Source: Arthrobacter sp. ERGS1:01 (GTDB taxonomy: Bacteria > Actinomycetota > Actinomycetes > Actinomycetales > Micrococcaceae). From it: 64,000 nucleotides of DNA. A model generated the notes under the pieces. The model did not search any database. It was not told the DNA's origin and saw nothing but the letters and a program-made list of their open reading frames with translations. The translations under genes and the position numbers were made by a program. Below are positions 42,536-52,742 of this stretch, in pieces (position 1 is the stretch's first letter; each line of letters opens with the position of its first letter). The stretch lies in assembly GCF_001281315.1 (NCBI RefSeq), contig NZ_CP012479.1, forward strand, positions 1,860,001-1,924,000, read 5' to 3'.

Positions 42536-43432
42536 CTAATCGTGTGGGGGTCGTCGAGTCAGCCCAAGTGCGTCGCACATCACATTGATGACGTCGCCGA
42601 CGCGCTGCTGTGCGCGATCGCCGAATCCGCCGGCCGCTGCAAACAGTTTTACCTGTTCCACGCCTTGATACAAAAGCATCTCAATCCCCGGAACCACGGT
42701 GCCGCCGCCGGTTTCCCAGGCCTGGGCCAGGGCGCTGGGCCAGGGGTCGTAGGCGACGTCGAGCAGGCAGCACCCGGCCGTGTCCGGTGCGGTGGCCAGG
42801 AAGTCCGCCGCCAGGGAGTCGGCTCCCCGCGGCGGGAGCGTGGAGATGACCACGTCGTAGCCGGCCAGGGCGGAGGCCGCGCCGTCGAAGGGCAGCAGCT
42901 CGACGGCGATCCCGAGTTCCCCACCGACCTCGTGCAGGCCCGCCGATTTCCCGGCGTTGCGCACATACACGTCGACCGTATCCGTGCCGAGGGCGGCAAA
43001 GGCGGCCAGCGCGGAGACGGCGGTGCCGCCGCCGCCCAGCACGGCCGCGCGCGGCCGCCGGGCAACGCCGGCGTGCCGGAGCGCGTTGACGAGCCCGGCC
43101 ACGTCGGTGTTGTCACCGCTGAGGCGGGTGCCGCCGTCGTCGTTCCGGCCGGCCACGACGGTGTTGACGGAGCCCAGGATCCGGGCCACCGGGGTGAGCT
43201 CGTCCACCAGGACGGCTGCCTCGTTCTTCAACGGCATGGTCACCGAGAGCCCGTACCAGTCGGCGTCGGCCCGGACCTCCGCCAGGAAGCCGGCCAGGCC
43301 GTCCTCCTGCAGGTCGATGGCCCGGTAGCTGTAGTCAAGGCCCAGCGCCGCATACGCGGCGATGTGCATGGCCGGTGACTTGGAGTGCCCAATGGGGTGC
43401 CCCAGCACGGCTCCTTGGCGAAAACCTGCCAT
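42536..43432 (-). CDS. aroE: Shikimate dehydrogenase
   Basis: NADPH-dependent reduction of 3-dehydroshikimate; 298 residues. The substrate motif [12 protein letters not shown] is at 12-23, VTMPLKNEA near 66 with catalytic Lys, DNTDVAGL near 108, and the NADP-binding [12 protein letters not shown] near 134-145. ATG follows the mltG stop with no gap. Members of this type include quinate/shikimate dehydrogenases, but clustering with aroC-aroK-aroB supports the biosynthetic role. Confidence 0.95.
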   Translation of the reverse strand: MAGFRQGAVLGHPIGHSKSPAMHIAAYAALGLDYSYRAIDLQEDGLAGFLAEVRADADWYGLSVTMPLKNEAAVLVDELTPVARILGSVNTVVAGRNDDGGTRLSGDNTDVAGLVNALRHAGVARRPRAAVLGGGGTAVSALAAFAALGTDTVDVYVRNAGKSAGLHEVGGELGIAVELLPFDGAASALAGYDVVISTLPPRGADSLAADFLATAPDTAGCCLLDVAYDPWPSALAQAWETGGGTVVPGIEMLLYQGVEQVKLFAAAGGFGDRAQQRVGDVINVMCDALGLTRRPPHD

Positions 43433-44662
43433 TTATTTGCATTCTCCCGCGTTGGCCTCGCACCAGGCGGTGTACTGGGCCACGTTCTTGAGGTGATCTG
43501 CATAGGTTGCGGCGTAGAGGGTCTCGCCCGTCTTCAGGTTCACGGTGACCCAGAAGTAGTACGGGTTGGTTTCCGGGTGCGCCGCGGCCTCGATGGCCGT
43601 GGCGGCCGGTGAACCGATGGGTCCCACGGGCAGGCCGGGATTGGCGTAGGTGTTGTACAGGTTGGACTTGTCGTCCTTTTGGGCCTGGCTCAGGTTGTAT
43701 GACTTGATGCCCAGCCCGTACGCCACCGTGGCATCGGACTGCAGGAAGCCGCGGGTTTCGCCGTTGGGGTTGTTGATGCGGTTTTCGATGGCCCCGGAGA
43801 TCTTGGCGTAGTTGGCCTCGTTGCCCTCGAACTCGATGATGCTGGCGACCGTGAGCACGCGGTACTGGTCGCCGGCTGCGACGCCGGCCGCCGCGAGGTT
43901 CTTCTTGGTGGCGTCGACCATCTCGCTCAGGACACCCTTGGCGTCCAGTTCGATCGGGAAGCGGTATTCACCGGGCGTGAGGTAGCCCTCGAGGTTCTTG
44001 GCTTGTGCGGGCAGGCCGAAGAGCTTGGGCTCGTTGGCCAGCTTTTGGAATTCCGCCAGCGGTATCCCGGTGCCCTTGGCGAGCTGCTCAAGGGTTTCGT
44101 TGAGGCGCAGGTTTTGCGCAATGGCCGCGTAGTGGACCTTTGACTTGTCGCCGGCCAGCAGCACGGCGACGGCGTCGGAGGCCTTCATCTGCTTGCGCAT
44201 GTCGAAGGAGCCCGGCTGCAGGGATCCGGTGCCGTTGGCCGCGGCCAGTGCGTCAAGGAACGCCTGCTCGCTGGCCACCACGTCCTGCGTGCGCAGGTCG
44301 GTGGCGACGGTGCGGGCGGAGGCGCCGTCCGGGACCATGATCTGCACGGTGCCGGTTCCCGGGCCCGGGTAGTCGGCGGCCTCGAAGCCGCCCAGCATGG
44401 GCTTGATGGCCTGTACAAGGAAAATGACGACGGCGGCGAAGAGGGCCAGCACGATCAGGAAGATGACGGTGCGGCGGCGCTTGCGCACCCGCTTGGACAC
44501 ACGGGTGCTGCGCCGCGAGGGCAGGGGCTCCTCGACGTAGTAGTCGTGGGCATCCTCCTGCTCCTGGGTCCAGGCGTGGTCGTCATGCCACTCGTGGTCG
44601 ACGTCCTCGTGGGGATCGATCAAGTGTGCGGGGTGGGTGCTGCCGCGGAAAGCGTCGCTCAT
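43433..44662 (-). CDS. mltG: Endolytic murein transglycosylase
   Basis: Cuts nascent peptidoglycan strands at the membrane; 409 residues. A long acidic/His-rich cytoplasmic N-terminus (1-60) and a basic RKRRR stop precede one membrane helix (about 66-88) and an extracytoplasmic LysM-like and YceG domain. Catalytic Glu lies in ASIIEFEGNE near 271, followed by RINNP and LPVGPIGSPAATAIEAA. Start ATG overlaps the ruvX stop (ATGA). Confidence 0.94.
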   Translation of the reverse strand: MSDAFRGSTHPAHLIDPHEDVDHEWHDDHAWTQEQEDAHDYYVEEPLPSRRSTRVSKRVRKRRRTVIFLIVLALFAAVVIFLVQAIKPMLGGFEAADYPGPGTGTVQIMVPDGASARTVATDLRTQDVVASEQAFLDALAAANGTGSLQPGSFDMRKQMKASDAVAVLLAGDKSKVHYAAIAQNLRLNETLEQLAKGTGIPLAEFQKLANEPKLFGLPAQAKNLEGYLTPGEYRFPIELDAKGVLSEMVDATKKNLAAAGVAAGDQYRVLTVASIIEFEGNEANYAKISGAIENRINNPNGETRGFLQSDATVAYGLGIKSYNLSQAQKDDKSNLYNTYANPGLPVGPIGSPAATAIEAAAHPETNPYYFWVTVNLKTGETLYAATYADHLKNVAQYTAWCEANAGECK

Positions 44663-45249
44663 GGCTTTGCTCCCTCGGCAGGTGATGCTGGCGTTGAGAT
44701 GGAGATGGTGGAATCCTCTTCTTTTCCAGACGGCCCGGCATCCCCCACGATGCCCGGCAGTTCGGCGCGCACCAGTTCCCCAACAGTGGCATTGCGCGCC
44801 TTTTGCATGTCGATGGCCTGTTGCAGAATTCCAACGGCCGCTACTTGATCCACTATTTTACGATGCTCACGGCTGTCAAGGCCAGCCGCGTGCAGTGCCT
44901 GGTGCGCGCTGACGGTGGTGAGGCGTTCGTCGATGAGCCGCACAGGCACCTCGAGTCCGGCCTTGTGCAGCGCCTCCACGAGCACGGCGGCATAGCTGCG
45001 CGCCATTTCCGCGGACCCCTTTTCGGCGCCCTTGAGCGTGCGCGGCAACCCCACAAACACCTCCACGGCGTTCCTTTCGGCCACCTCCCTGACCACAATC
45101 CTGACGTCGCTGTTTTTCTTCGCGTCACGGCTGAGGGTCTTGACGGGGGTGGCAAGGATGCCGTCGGGGTCGCAGGACGCCAGGCCGACGCGGACCATGC
45201 CCACGTCGATGCCCAGCTTCACGCCCTGCTTGTAGTTGCGCTGCTCCAT
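44659..45249 (-). CDS. ruvX: Putative pre-16S rRNA nuclease / Holliday junction resolvase-like (YqgF)
   Basis: RNase H-fold protein of 196 residues. The first catalytic Asp is in KLGIDVGMVRVGLA (11-24), VFVGLPRTLKG near 68 and LIDERLTTVSAH near 109 carry the further acidic residues. Family members mature 16S rRNA. The last 35 residues are a disordered Ser/Pro-rich tail. It starts 7 nt after the alaS stop and overlaps mltG. Confidence 0.93.
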   Translation of the reverse strand: MEQRNYKQGVKLGIDVGMVRVGLASCDPDGILATPVKTLSRDAKKNSDVRIVVREVAERNAVEVFVGLPRTLKGAEKGSAEMARSYAAVLVEALHKAGLEVPVRLIDERLTTVSAHQALHAAGLDSREHRKIVDQVAAVGILQQAIDMQKARNATVGELVRAELPGIVGDAGPSGKEEDSTISISTPASPAEGAKP

Positions 45250-45256
45250 GGATTCC

Positions 45257-47934
45257 TTAGCGGTTCCTGATGGCGTCCGTGACCGCCGCCAGTGCGGCCG
45301 AGATGGCGGCCACATCGGTACCGCCACCCTGGGCGACGTCGGGCTTGCCGCCGCCGCCGCCGCCGAGCACGCCGGCAGCAATCTTCACGAGATTCCCGGC
45401 CTTGACGCCGGCATCGCGGGCGGCTTCGTTGGTGGCCACGAGGATCACGGGACGGCCGTTGCTGGCGCCGGCCACGGCCACGGTGGCCGGTGCCGAGCCG
45501 AGGCGCTGGCGCAGGTCAAGGGCCAGGCCGCGAAGGTCGTCGGCGCCGGAGACTTCACCGGCGTCGTGGGCGATCACGGCAACGCCGTTGGCGTCCACTG
45601 CCGTACCCACCAGGTTTCCGGCGGCTGCGGTGAGCTGTTCCTTGCGCAGGCGCTCGAGTTCCTTCTCGGCCGTCTTCAGCTTGGCCAGGGTGGCGGCCAC
45701 GCGTTCGGTCAACAGGTTCGAGGGGACCTTGAGCATGTCGGTCAGGGACGTGACCAGGGCGCGCTCGGCGGCCAGGTGGCGGAACGCGTCCATGCCCACG
45801 AAGGCCTCCACTCGGCGGTTTCCCGAGCCGACGGACTGTTCGCCCAACAGGGTCAGGGAGCCGATCCGGGAGGTGCTGTCCACGTGCGTGCCACCACAGA
45901 GTTCGCGCGACCAGGCGCCGTCGATCTCCACGACGCGCACCTCGGAACCGTAGTTCTCGCCGAACAGCGCCATGGCACCCAGGGCCTTCGCGGCGTCCAG
46001 GTCCATGACCTTGGTGTCCACCCGGAAGTTGTTGCGGATGGCGATGTTGGCCACTTCCTCGATCTCCGAACGGGTCGCGGCGCTCAGGCCCTCACCCCAG
46101 GAGAAGTCGAAGCGCAGGTAGCCGGCCTTGTTGAAAGAGCCGCGCTGGAGCGCCTCCGGGCCGAGGATCTGGTGCAGGGCGGCGTGCACGATGTGCGTGC
46201 CCGTGTGGGCCTGTTCGGCGGCGTGGCGGCGTTCACGGTCGACGGCGGCACGCACCAGGGCGTCGGCCGGCAGTTCGCCTTCGCGCACGATCGCCTTGTG
46301 GACGCTCAGGCCCTTGACGGGCTTTTGGACGTCCAGGACCTCGACGACGAAGCCGTCACCGGTGATCAGGCCGGTATCGGCGGCCTGGCCGCCGGCCTCG
46401 GCGTAGAACGGGGTCTCATCGAGCACGATCGAGATTTCCTCGCCCATGCCCGCGTGTGCCACGGGCGTGCCGTTGGAGAGGATGGAACGCACGCGCCCCT
46501 GCCCTCGAGCTCGGTGTAGCCCGTGAACACGGTCTCGCCCTTGGCCAACAGTTCATGGAACACGGAGAGGTCGGCGTGGCCGCTCTTCTTGGCCTTGGCG
46601 TCCTTCTGGGCGCGCTGGCGCTGCTCGAGCATGAGGGAGCGGAACCCGGCCTCGTCGACGGCCAGGCCCGCCTCGGCGGCCATCTCCAGGGTCAGGTCGA
46701 TCGGGAAGCCGTAGGTGTCGTGCAGCGCAAAGGCCTCGGCACCGGAGAGGTTGGCACCGGCCGCCTTGGATTCCTTCACGGCCTCCTCGAGGCGGGCGGT
46801 GCCGCTGGCGATGGTGCGCAGGAACGACTTTTCCTCGGCGTAGGCGATGCGCGCAATGCGGGCAAAATCGGTCTCGACCAGCGGGTAGGCGCCCTTCATG
46901 GCGTCGCGGGAGACGGGTAGCAGTTCCGGCAGCACGGCGGTTTCCACGCCGAGCAGGCGCATGGCGCGCACGGCGCGGCGGATCAGGCGGCGCAGCACAT
47001 AGCCGCGGCCCTCGTTGGAGGGGGTGACGCCGTCGGAGATCAGCATGAGGGAGGACCGGATGTGGTCGGCCACCACGCGCAGGCGGACATCGTCGGTGTG
47101 GTGGGGATCGGCCGGGTCCTCGGTGGAGGTGTAGTCCTTGCCGGCCAGTTCGGCGGCCTTGTCCAGGACGGGGCGGACCTGGTCGGTCTCGTACATGTTC
47201 TCCACGCCCTGCAGGATCATCGCGAGGCGTTCCAGGCCAAGGCCCGTGTCGATGTTCTTGTTGGGCAGTTCGCCGACGACATCGAAGTCGACCTTGGAGG
47301 TGACGTTGTCGATCTGGTACTGCATGAACACGAGGTTCCAGATTTCGATGTATCGGGTCTCGTCGGCGATGGGGCCGCCCTCGACACCGTATTCGGGGCC
47401 GCGGTCGTAGAAGATTTCCGAGCACGGGCCGGCCGGGCCGGGCTGGCCGGTGGACCAGTAGTTGTCCTCCTTGCCGATGCGCTGGATCCGGTCGACGGGC
47501 ACGCCGACCTTGTCGCGCCAGATCGCCAGGGCTTCGTCGTCCTCGTTGTAGACGGTGACCCAGAGGCGGTCCACGGGAAGGCCGAAACCGCCGTCGGCCA
47601 CGGAGCTTGTCAGCAGCTCCCAGGCGTACGGGATGGCGGTTTCCTTGAAGTAGTCGCCGAAGGAGAAGTTGCCGCACATTTGGAAGAAGGTGCCGTGCCG
47701 GACGGTTTTGCCGACCTCGTCGATGTCGCCGGTGCGGATGCACTTTTGCACGCTTGTGGCGCGCTTGTACGGGGGCACCTCACGGGCGGTGAGGTAAGGG
47801 ATGAAGGGCACCATGCCGGCCACGGTGAACAGCAGCGACGGATCCGAGGAGATCAACGACGCGGAGGGCACGGGGGTGTGGCCCTTGCCGGCGAAGAACG
47901 TGATCCAGCGATCCGCAATTTCGTGGGATTTCAT
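45257..47934 (-). pseudogene. alaS: Alanyl-tRNA synthetase, one-base deletion probably from sequencing
   Basis: Charges tRNA-Ala. The N-terminal frame (47934 to about 46500) encodes the class II catalytic core, with [29 protein letters not shown] and the tRNA-binding region. The C-terminal frame (to 45257) encodes the editing domain with HTGTHIVHAAL and CGGTHVD zinc-type motifs, plus the DHHA1 tail. The frames join at about 46496-46501 if one base is restored, for example a fifth C in the run 46496-46499, giving a normal protein of about 892 residues. Because alaS is essential and no second copy is seen here, a base-calling error is the best explanation. Confidence 0.93.
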
Positions 47935-47974
47935 TAGCCTGGTGGCTCCTTCGGTAGTTCTACGTTTTACAAAA

Positions 47975-48211
47975 TTAGTGGCGGGGCCCGACCGGGCGCT
48001 CGGGGTCAAGCCCCAGGGCGGCACGCAGATCGGTTTCGCGCTGGTCCATGCTGTCGCGCAGCGCATCGGCAAAGTCGTGGACGGAGTCGCTCATCCGGCC
48101 CACGGCACGGTTGAGGCCTGCCGGGCCCAGGGCGCCCTTGGCGGCGGAGATCTTGCGGGCCGCCACCACGCCAATGGTGATGCCGACGCCGAGCCAGAAG
48201 ATTTTTTTCAT
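47975..48211 (-). CDS. Small DUF6167-like membrane protein
   Basis: 78 residues: N-terminal hydrophobic segment (about 4-20, [15 protein letters not shown]), then an amphipathic helical region with [20 protein letters not shown]. Function unknown. It lies between the DUF948 protein and alaS, a conserved actinobacterial neighbourhood. Confidence 0.75.
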   Translation of the reverse strand: MKKIFWLGVGITIGVVAARKISAAKGALGPAGLNRAVGRMSDSVHDFADALRDSMDQRETDLRAALGLDPERPVGPRH

Positions 48212-48260
48212 GGGTTCTTACGCTCCAGGGGCTGTGGGGTATCGTCGCGGCGGTTCACGC

Positions 48261-48635
48261 TCAGCGGCTCCGGCGGGCGGTCTTGGGCTTGCCGCGGCCG
48301 GCGAAGGCCTGGCGCACCCCGTAGGAGAACGCGGCAACCTTGATCAGCGGCGAGCCGAGGGTTGCGGCAAACAGGGAGGAGAGCGCCGAGATGTTGGCCG
48401 TGGCGTCCGAGATGTTGTTGGAGATTCCGTCCACCTTGCCCAACTGCGTGTTGGTGGTGGCGACGGTGCTGGTGACCTCGTCGATGAGGGGCGTGGTGCC
48501 GTCGCCAATTTGGCGGATCGTAACGCGGATTTCGTCAAAGACCTTGCCCAGCTTGAAAATCGGCACGGCCAGCAGCGCGACCAGTATGGCGAACACGCCC
48601 GCCGCAATCAGTCCCGCAATGTCTCCACCAGTCAT
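48261..48635 (-). CDS. DUF948 family membrane protein
   Basis: 124 residues. One N-terminal membrane helix (about 4-26, IAGLIAAGVFAILVALLAVPIF) is followed by a coiled-coil-like helix with GDGTTPLIDEVTSTVATTNTQL, and a basic C-terminus (GRGKPKTARRSR). The family is widespread in Gram-positives near stress and cell-envelope genes with no settled role. ATG 48635 follows GAGG. It sits between rpsD and the DUF6167-like gene. Confidence 0.8.
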   Translation of the reverse strand: MTGGDIAGLIAAGVFAILVALLAVPIFKLGKVFDEIRVTIRQIGDGTTPLIDEVTSTVATTNTQLGKVDGISNNISDATANISALSSLFAATLGSPLIKVAAFSYGVRQAFAGRGKPKTARRSR

Positions 48636-48692
48636 GGAGGGCCGCCTCATTTCACTTGTCCAACGAATGATTACCCATGAGTACCTTACTAC

Positions 48693-48734
48693 CTACAAAG
48701 CAGCCCGCGGCGCGTGCCGCGGGCTGCTTTGTAG
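48693..48734. terminator. Strong hairpin after rpsD
   Basis: Perfect 19-bp arms (48693-48711 and 48716-48734) around a GCGT loop. It is 40 nt past the rpsD stop and ahead of the DUF948 gene. It works from either strand by symmetry; only short T-rich flanks are present. Confidence 0.85.
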
Positions 48735-48774
48735 TGTCAAGCCGGGGTGAACCGGCCCTACTTCGCCAGTGAAT

Positions 48775-49401
48775 TTAGCGTGAGTAGAATTCGACGACCA
48801 GCTGCTCTTCACAGGTTACGGGAACCTCGGCGCGCTTGGGGCGGCGAACCAGGCGAGCCTGCAGGCTCTCCAGCTTCACGTCCAAGTAGGCCGGAACGGC
48901 GGGGAGCACGTCGCGGTGAGCACCTGCTGCAGCAAGCTGCAACGGGGTCATGGTCTGGCTGCGCGGGTGCACGTGGATCAGCTGACCCTCGGCAACGCGG
49001 AACGACGGGCGGTCCACGCGGGCGCCGTCGACCATGATGTGGCGGTGAACAACCAGCTGGCGGGCCTGGGCGGTGGTGCGGGCGAAGCCGGCACGCAGGA
49101 CCAGGGCATCCAAACGGGTTTCCAAGATTTCAACCAGGTTTTCACCGGTCATGCCCTTGGTGTGCTTGGCTTCTTCGAAGGCACGGGTCATCTGTGCTTC
49201 GCGGATGCCGTACTGGGCGCGCAGACGCTGCTTTTCGCGCAAGCGTACCGCGTAGTCGCTGTCCTGCTTCTTGCGGGCGCGGCCGTGCTCACCGGGGCCG
49301 TACGGACGGCGCTCGAGGTACTTGGCTGCCTTCGGAGTCAGAGCAATGCCGAGGGACCGCGAAAGGCGGGCCTGCCGGCGGGCACGTGTGTTGTTAGCCA
49401 C
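48775..49401 (-). CDS. rpsD: 30S ribosomal protein S4
   Basis: Primary 16S rRNA-binding protein, 208 residues. The N-terminal part lacks the four-Cys zinc site, so it is the zinc-independent form. The S4 RNA-binding domain is at about 95-155 with ETRLDALVLRAGFA and QLVVHRHIMVDG. GTG 49401 has AAGGA 6 nt upstream. Flanked by its own promoter region (49402-49603, nothing else seen there) and a terminator. Confidence 0.97.
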   Translation of the reverse strand: MANNTRARRQARLSRSLGIALTPKAAKYLERRPYGPGEHGRARKKQDSDYAVRLREKQRLRAQYGIREAQMTRAFEEAKHTKGMTGENLVEILETRLDALVLRAGFARTTAQARQLVVHRHIMVDGARVDRPSFRVAEGQLIHVHPRSQTMTPLQLAAAGAHRDVLPAVPAYLDVKLESLQARLVRRPKRAEVPVTCEEQLVVEFYSR

Positions 49402-49603
49402 TTGTGTCCTTCCAATATTTGCAATAAGTGTTTGTCCTGGCCTCCATTGTGGAGAGTTGGGGCTATTGCGGCCTTTTCGCTACAGCACCCGGGCATGACC
49501 AACCACAGCCGTCTCCGCGCCGCTTTACGCGGTGGTGCGGGTCGAGGTGTTGGGCATGGAGCCGGGGCTTGCCAGTGCGCCATCAACTCTACCACCTGCG
49601 CCC

Positions 49604-51061
49604 CTATTTGCCCGACGCCGGGCCCCCGCCGCCCGTGCTGCCGCCATTCCCGCTGCCGCGGATGATCGAGCGCAGCCGGTCCACCCGGACGCCGAGGTCC
49701 CGCTCCACCCCGTTGCCCGTGGGTTCGTAGTAGTTCCGTCCCACGAGGTCGTCCGGCGGGTATTGCTGGGTGGCGATGGAATGGGGTGAGTCGTGGGAGT
49801 AGATGTAGCCGCGCCCGTGGCCGAGCGCCGCCGAGCCCGGGTAGTGGGCGTCGCGCAGCGGGGCCGGAATGGTGGTCCCCTTACCGGCGCGGATGTCGCC
49901 GATCGCGGCATTGATGCCGTTGTAGGCGGCGTTGGACTTGGGCGCGGTGGCAACATGCACCACGGCCTCGGCGAGGATGATCCGGGCCTCGGGCATGCCG
50001 ATCAGGGCGACGGCCTGGGCGGCGGCCACGGCGGTCTGCAGCGCCGTGGGATCGGCCATGCCCACGTCTTCGGCGGCGGAGATCATGATGCGACGGCTAA
50101 TGAAGCGGGGGTCCTCCCCCGCCTCCAGCATCCGGGCCAGGTAGTGCAGGGCGGCGTCGACGTCGGATCCGCGCACGGACTTGATGAAGGCGCTGATGAC
50201 GTCGTAGTGCTGGTCGCCGGCGCGGTCGTAACGGACGGCGGCGGCGTCAATGGCCCGTTCGGCAATGCCAAGGTCCACCAGGACGGGAGTGTCGGCCGCC
50301 CCGCCGCTCGCCTCGTTAAGCGCGACGCCGGCGGCCGCCTCCAGCGTGGTCAGGGCGCGGCGGGCGTCCCCGCTGGCCAGGCGCACCAAATGGTCAAGGG
50401 CTTCGTCGCTGAGCGTGACGGCGCCGTCCAGGCCGCGGGGATCCTCGGCCGCGCGCAGCAGCAGTCCCTCGATGTCGGCGTTGGTGAGCGGCTTGAGCGT
50501 GAGAAGGATGGAGCGGGAGAGCAGCGGCGCCACCACGGAGAACGACGGGTTCTCAGTGGTGGCCGCGATGAGCACCACCCAGCGGTTTTCCACGCCGGGC
50601 AGCAGGGCGTCCTGCTGGGCCTTGTTGAAGCGGTGGATCTCATCGAGGAACAAGACGGTGGTGCGCCCGTGCAGGTCCCTGTCGGTGAGGGCCTGGTCCA
50701 TGACCCGGCGGACGTCCTTGACCCCGGCGGTGATGGCCGAGAGCTCCACGAATTTCCGTCCCGGGCCGCGGGCGATCACGTGGGCCAGGGTGGTCTTGCC
50801 GGTTCCGGGCGGGCCCCACAACATGACCGAGGACGGCCCTGCGGGTCCGCCGGCTCCCCCGCCGCCGGCCAGCACGTGCAGCGGCGAACCGGGGCCCAGC
50901 AGGTGTTGCTGGCCCACCACTTCCTCCAGGGTGCGGGGGCGCATGCGCACGGCCAGCGGGCTGCGCGGGCGGCCCGGCTTGCCGTCGCCGGCCGCGGCCA
51001 CGCCAAAGTCGTCGCCGTCGTCGGAGTCGTCGTCGCTGGTGGTGTCAAAAAGGTCTCGCAC
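49604..51061 (-). CDS. rarA: RarA/MgsA-type replication-associated AAA+ ATPase
   Basis: Clamp-loader-like ATPase acting at stalled forks, 485 residues. Walker [11 protein letters not shown] near 85, Walker [15 protein letters not shown] near 137, sensor ATTENPSF near 165, and C-terminal tetramerisation domain with [13 protein letters not shown]. The first 35 residues are acidic, and the C-terminus is Gly-rich. The GTG start lies exactly 6 nt after TAGCCT, a leaderless arrangement. Divergent from the VLRF1-like gene. Confidence 0.95.
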   Translation of the reverse strand: MRDLFDTTSDDDSDDGDDFGVAAAGDGKPGRPRSPLAVRMRPRTLEEVVGQQHLLGPGSPLHVLAGGGGAGGPAGPSSVMLWGPPGTGKTTLAHVIARGPGRKFVELSAITAGVKDVRRVMDQALTDRDLHGRTTVLFLDEIHRFNKAQQDALLPGVENRWVVLIAATTENPSFSVVAPLLSRSILLTLKPLTNADIEGLLLRAAEDPRGLDGAVTLSDEALDHLVRLASGDARRALTTLEAAAGVALNEASGGAADTPVLVDLGIAERAIDAAAVRYDRAGDQHYDVISAFIKSVRGSDVDAALHYLARMLEAGEDPRFISRRIMISAAEDVGMADPTALQTAVAAAQAVALIGMPEARIILAEAVVHVATAPKSNAAYNGINAAIGDIRAGKGTTIPAPLRDAHYPGSAALGHGRGYIYSHDSPHSIATQQYPPDDLVGRNYYEPTGNGVERDLGVRVDRLRSIIRGSGNGGSTGGGGPASGK

Positions 51062-51067
51062 CCCTCT

Positions 51068-51073
51068 AGGCTA
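51068..51073 (-). promoter_or_regulatory. -10 element for leaderless rarA transcript
   Basis: TAGCCT, six nt, GTG. The oppositely directed element for the next gene lies 60 nt away. Confidence 0.45.
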
Positions 51074-51129
51074 TCGCCACGGGCCGACCCTCCGGCCCGG
51101 GCGGCGAAAATGCGCCCGTGCGGCGGCAC

Positions 51130-51135
51130 TAGGCT
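51130..51135 (+). promoter_or_regulatory. -10 element for near-leaderless VLRF1-like transcript
   Basis: TAGGCT ends 7 nt before GTG 51143; the GAAAGG between them is too close to act as a ribosome-binding site. Confidence 0.4.
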
Positions 51136-51142
51136 GAAAGGC

Positions 51143-51733
51143 GTGACCGACTCGACGCGCACCACCCTGGTAACCGCTGCCCGCCTCCCCGGCTGGGTGG
51201 AGCGCTTTTCCGCTGCGCACGGCGGCCTGGACACCCAGCGAGACACGGACGACGGCGTGCTCCTGGCCATGGGTGATGGCGCCACGGCGTTGTTGTCGCC
51301 ACCCTGGCCCGACGACGGCCGGCCCGGCCGCGGCACGGATCTGGTGGAGCGACTGGTGTCCCTGGCGTCGCAGGAACGGTCGCTGGGCATCGTACTAGCC
51401 CGGCGCGGCGGTTTTGCCGTGGGCGTTTCGGCGGGCGGGAAACTGCTGGCACACAAGGTGGGAAAGGGCGGCCGGCAGGCCGGCGCACTGGCGGCGAAGG
51501 CCGCCGAGGAAGCCGCGCGGATCTTTGCCGGAGCGAGATTCGAATACCTGGCCACGGGCGGGGACAAGCCGCTGGTAGCTGCCGTGCTGGCCGCGCCGTC
51601 CCTGCGGTCCTACGCGAACCGGCCGCACCTGGCCCCACTGGCGGTGGCCGATCCCAACCATGCCGTGCTGCAAAAGGCGGCCGCCGACTTTTGTGCCGTG
51701 CGCATCCGTGTCACCGACCCACCACAAAACTAA
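51143..51733 (+). CDS. VLRF1-like (actinobacterial peptidyl-tRNA release factor-like) protein, probably lacking the catalytic loop
   Basis: 196 residues. The region SLGIVLARRGGFAVGVSAGGKLLAHKV (about 75-101) and the C-terminal half with LVAAVLAAPSLRSYA and KAAADFCAVRIRVTD resemble acVLRF1 proteins, which release peptides from stalled tRNA. From recalled family sequences, a Gln-containing loop of about 20 residues (GGWSQQRFARRR type) should follow the KV; here the chain passes straight to GKGGRQAGALAAKAAEE. If so, the protein has lost its hydrolytic centre while the rest stays intact. Family assignment is moderate and rests on memory, not a search. Confidence 0.6.
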   Translation: MTDSTRTTLVTAARLPGWVERFSAAHGGLDTQRDTDDGVLLAMGDGATALLSPPWPDDGRPGRGTDLVERLVSLASQERSLGIVLARRGGFAVGVSAGGKLLAHKVGKGGRQAGALAAKAAEEAARIFAGARFEYLATGGDKPLVAAVLAAPSLRSYANRPHLAPLAVADPNHAVLQKAAADFCAVRIRVTDPPQN

Positions 51734-51757
51734 CTCCCGCGCACTAAATGCTGCCCC

Positions 51758-52597
51758 TCAGCAGGCGCTGGGCGCCCGGTGCAGGGGCGCCTGACGGTAG
51801 TGGTAGCGGCCGGCCTCAACGAATCCGGCGTGCCCATACAGTCCCTGGGCGCCAGTGTTCGCGGCGGTGACCATGAGCCAGAAGTTCGCCGCCCCGTCCG
51901 CCCGGCCGGCGTCGAGCAGGGCCCACAGCACGGCGGTGGCCACGCCCCGGCGACGGAACTCCGGGTGCACGGCCATACCGTAGACCCCGCCCCACTTATC
52001 CCCACCCAAGCCGGCCCCGCCCAAAGTCTCGACAAGCGTTATTCGGCCGGTGCCGATGGCGGCGCCGCTCCCGTCCACGGCTGTCGCGTAGACCGAGGGC
52101 GTGCCCAACAGGATGGACCGGGCAATGTGCCTCTCGGCTGCGCCTCCCCTGCCGTCCACGCGCCACCACAGGTCCAGCCACTGCTCGGACGGGGTGTCGG
52201 CCAGGACAATCTTTACGCCGGTGTCGCGCCCGGCGGGCGCTGGCGTATTGGCCAGCGCAGGCGCTCCGGCGGGGGCCGTCATGATGACCGTCTCGGACTG
52301 GCGGGAGTACCGGTGTTGGTCGAGCAGCGCCTCGAGTGCGGCGTTCTCGGGCCTGTGCGTGAGCTGGAAGATGACGGGCTGGCGGCGGCTTGAGTACCAT
52401 TGGACGGCGTCCCGCAGGGCGAGGTCAATCTTTGCCGGTGACGACGCCGGCCAAACGGAGTTGGCCCGCTGGGTGACCGATCCTGCCGATCGCAGCATCC
52501 AACCGTCCCGGTTTTCCGTTTCCGGCGCCCGCCAGGCCTCGTCCATCAAGATTTCAAGGGTGTCCAGCACCCCGGGCGTGGTCTTAGGATCCGTCAT
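51758..52597 (-). CDS. GNAT family N-acetyltransferase
   Basis: 279 residues. The C-terminal GNAT fold has the acetyl-CoA loop VHPEFRRRGVATAVL (near 215-229, with R-R-x-G-x-A) and GLYGHAGFVEAGRYHYR at the end. The N-terminal half is a degenerate GNAT-like domain with WMLRSAGSVTQRANSVWP. Two-domain enzymes of this kind acetylate small molecules or peptides; substrate unknown. ATG 52597 lies 6 nt after TAGGAT, so it is probably leaderless. Confidence 0.85.
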   Translation of the reverse strand: MTDPKTTPGVLDTLEILMDEAWRAPETENRDGWMLRSAGSVTQRANSVWPASSPAKIDLALRDAVQWYSSRRQPVIFQLTHRPENAALEALLDQHRYSRQSETVIMTAPAGAPALANTPAPAGRDTGVKIVLADTPSEQWLDLWWRVDGRGGAAERHIARSILLGTPSVYATAVDGSGAAIGTGRITLVETLGGAGLGGDKWGGVYGMAVHPEFRRRGVATAVLWALLDAGRADGAANFWLMVTAANTGAQGLYGHAGFVEAGRYHYRQAPLHRAPSAC

Positions 52598-52603
52598 TGA
52601 AAC

Positions 52604-52609
52604 ATCCTA
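52604..52609 (-). promoter_or_regulatory. -10 element for leaderless GNAT transcript
   Basis: TAGGAT, then GTTTCA, then ATG; no Shine-Dalgarno. Confidence 0.45.
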
Positions 52610-52742
52610 CGGCGCGGGTTCGGCGGAGCCGTGTCCGCGCCGTTAAACCGCAGCTGCCGGCCACCCAGAGGGGCGGCCGGCAGCGTGCGGGTGATGCCCG
52701 ACGTCGAAAGTTGCCCGACGTCGTTATTCCTTGGCGCCGGAG

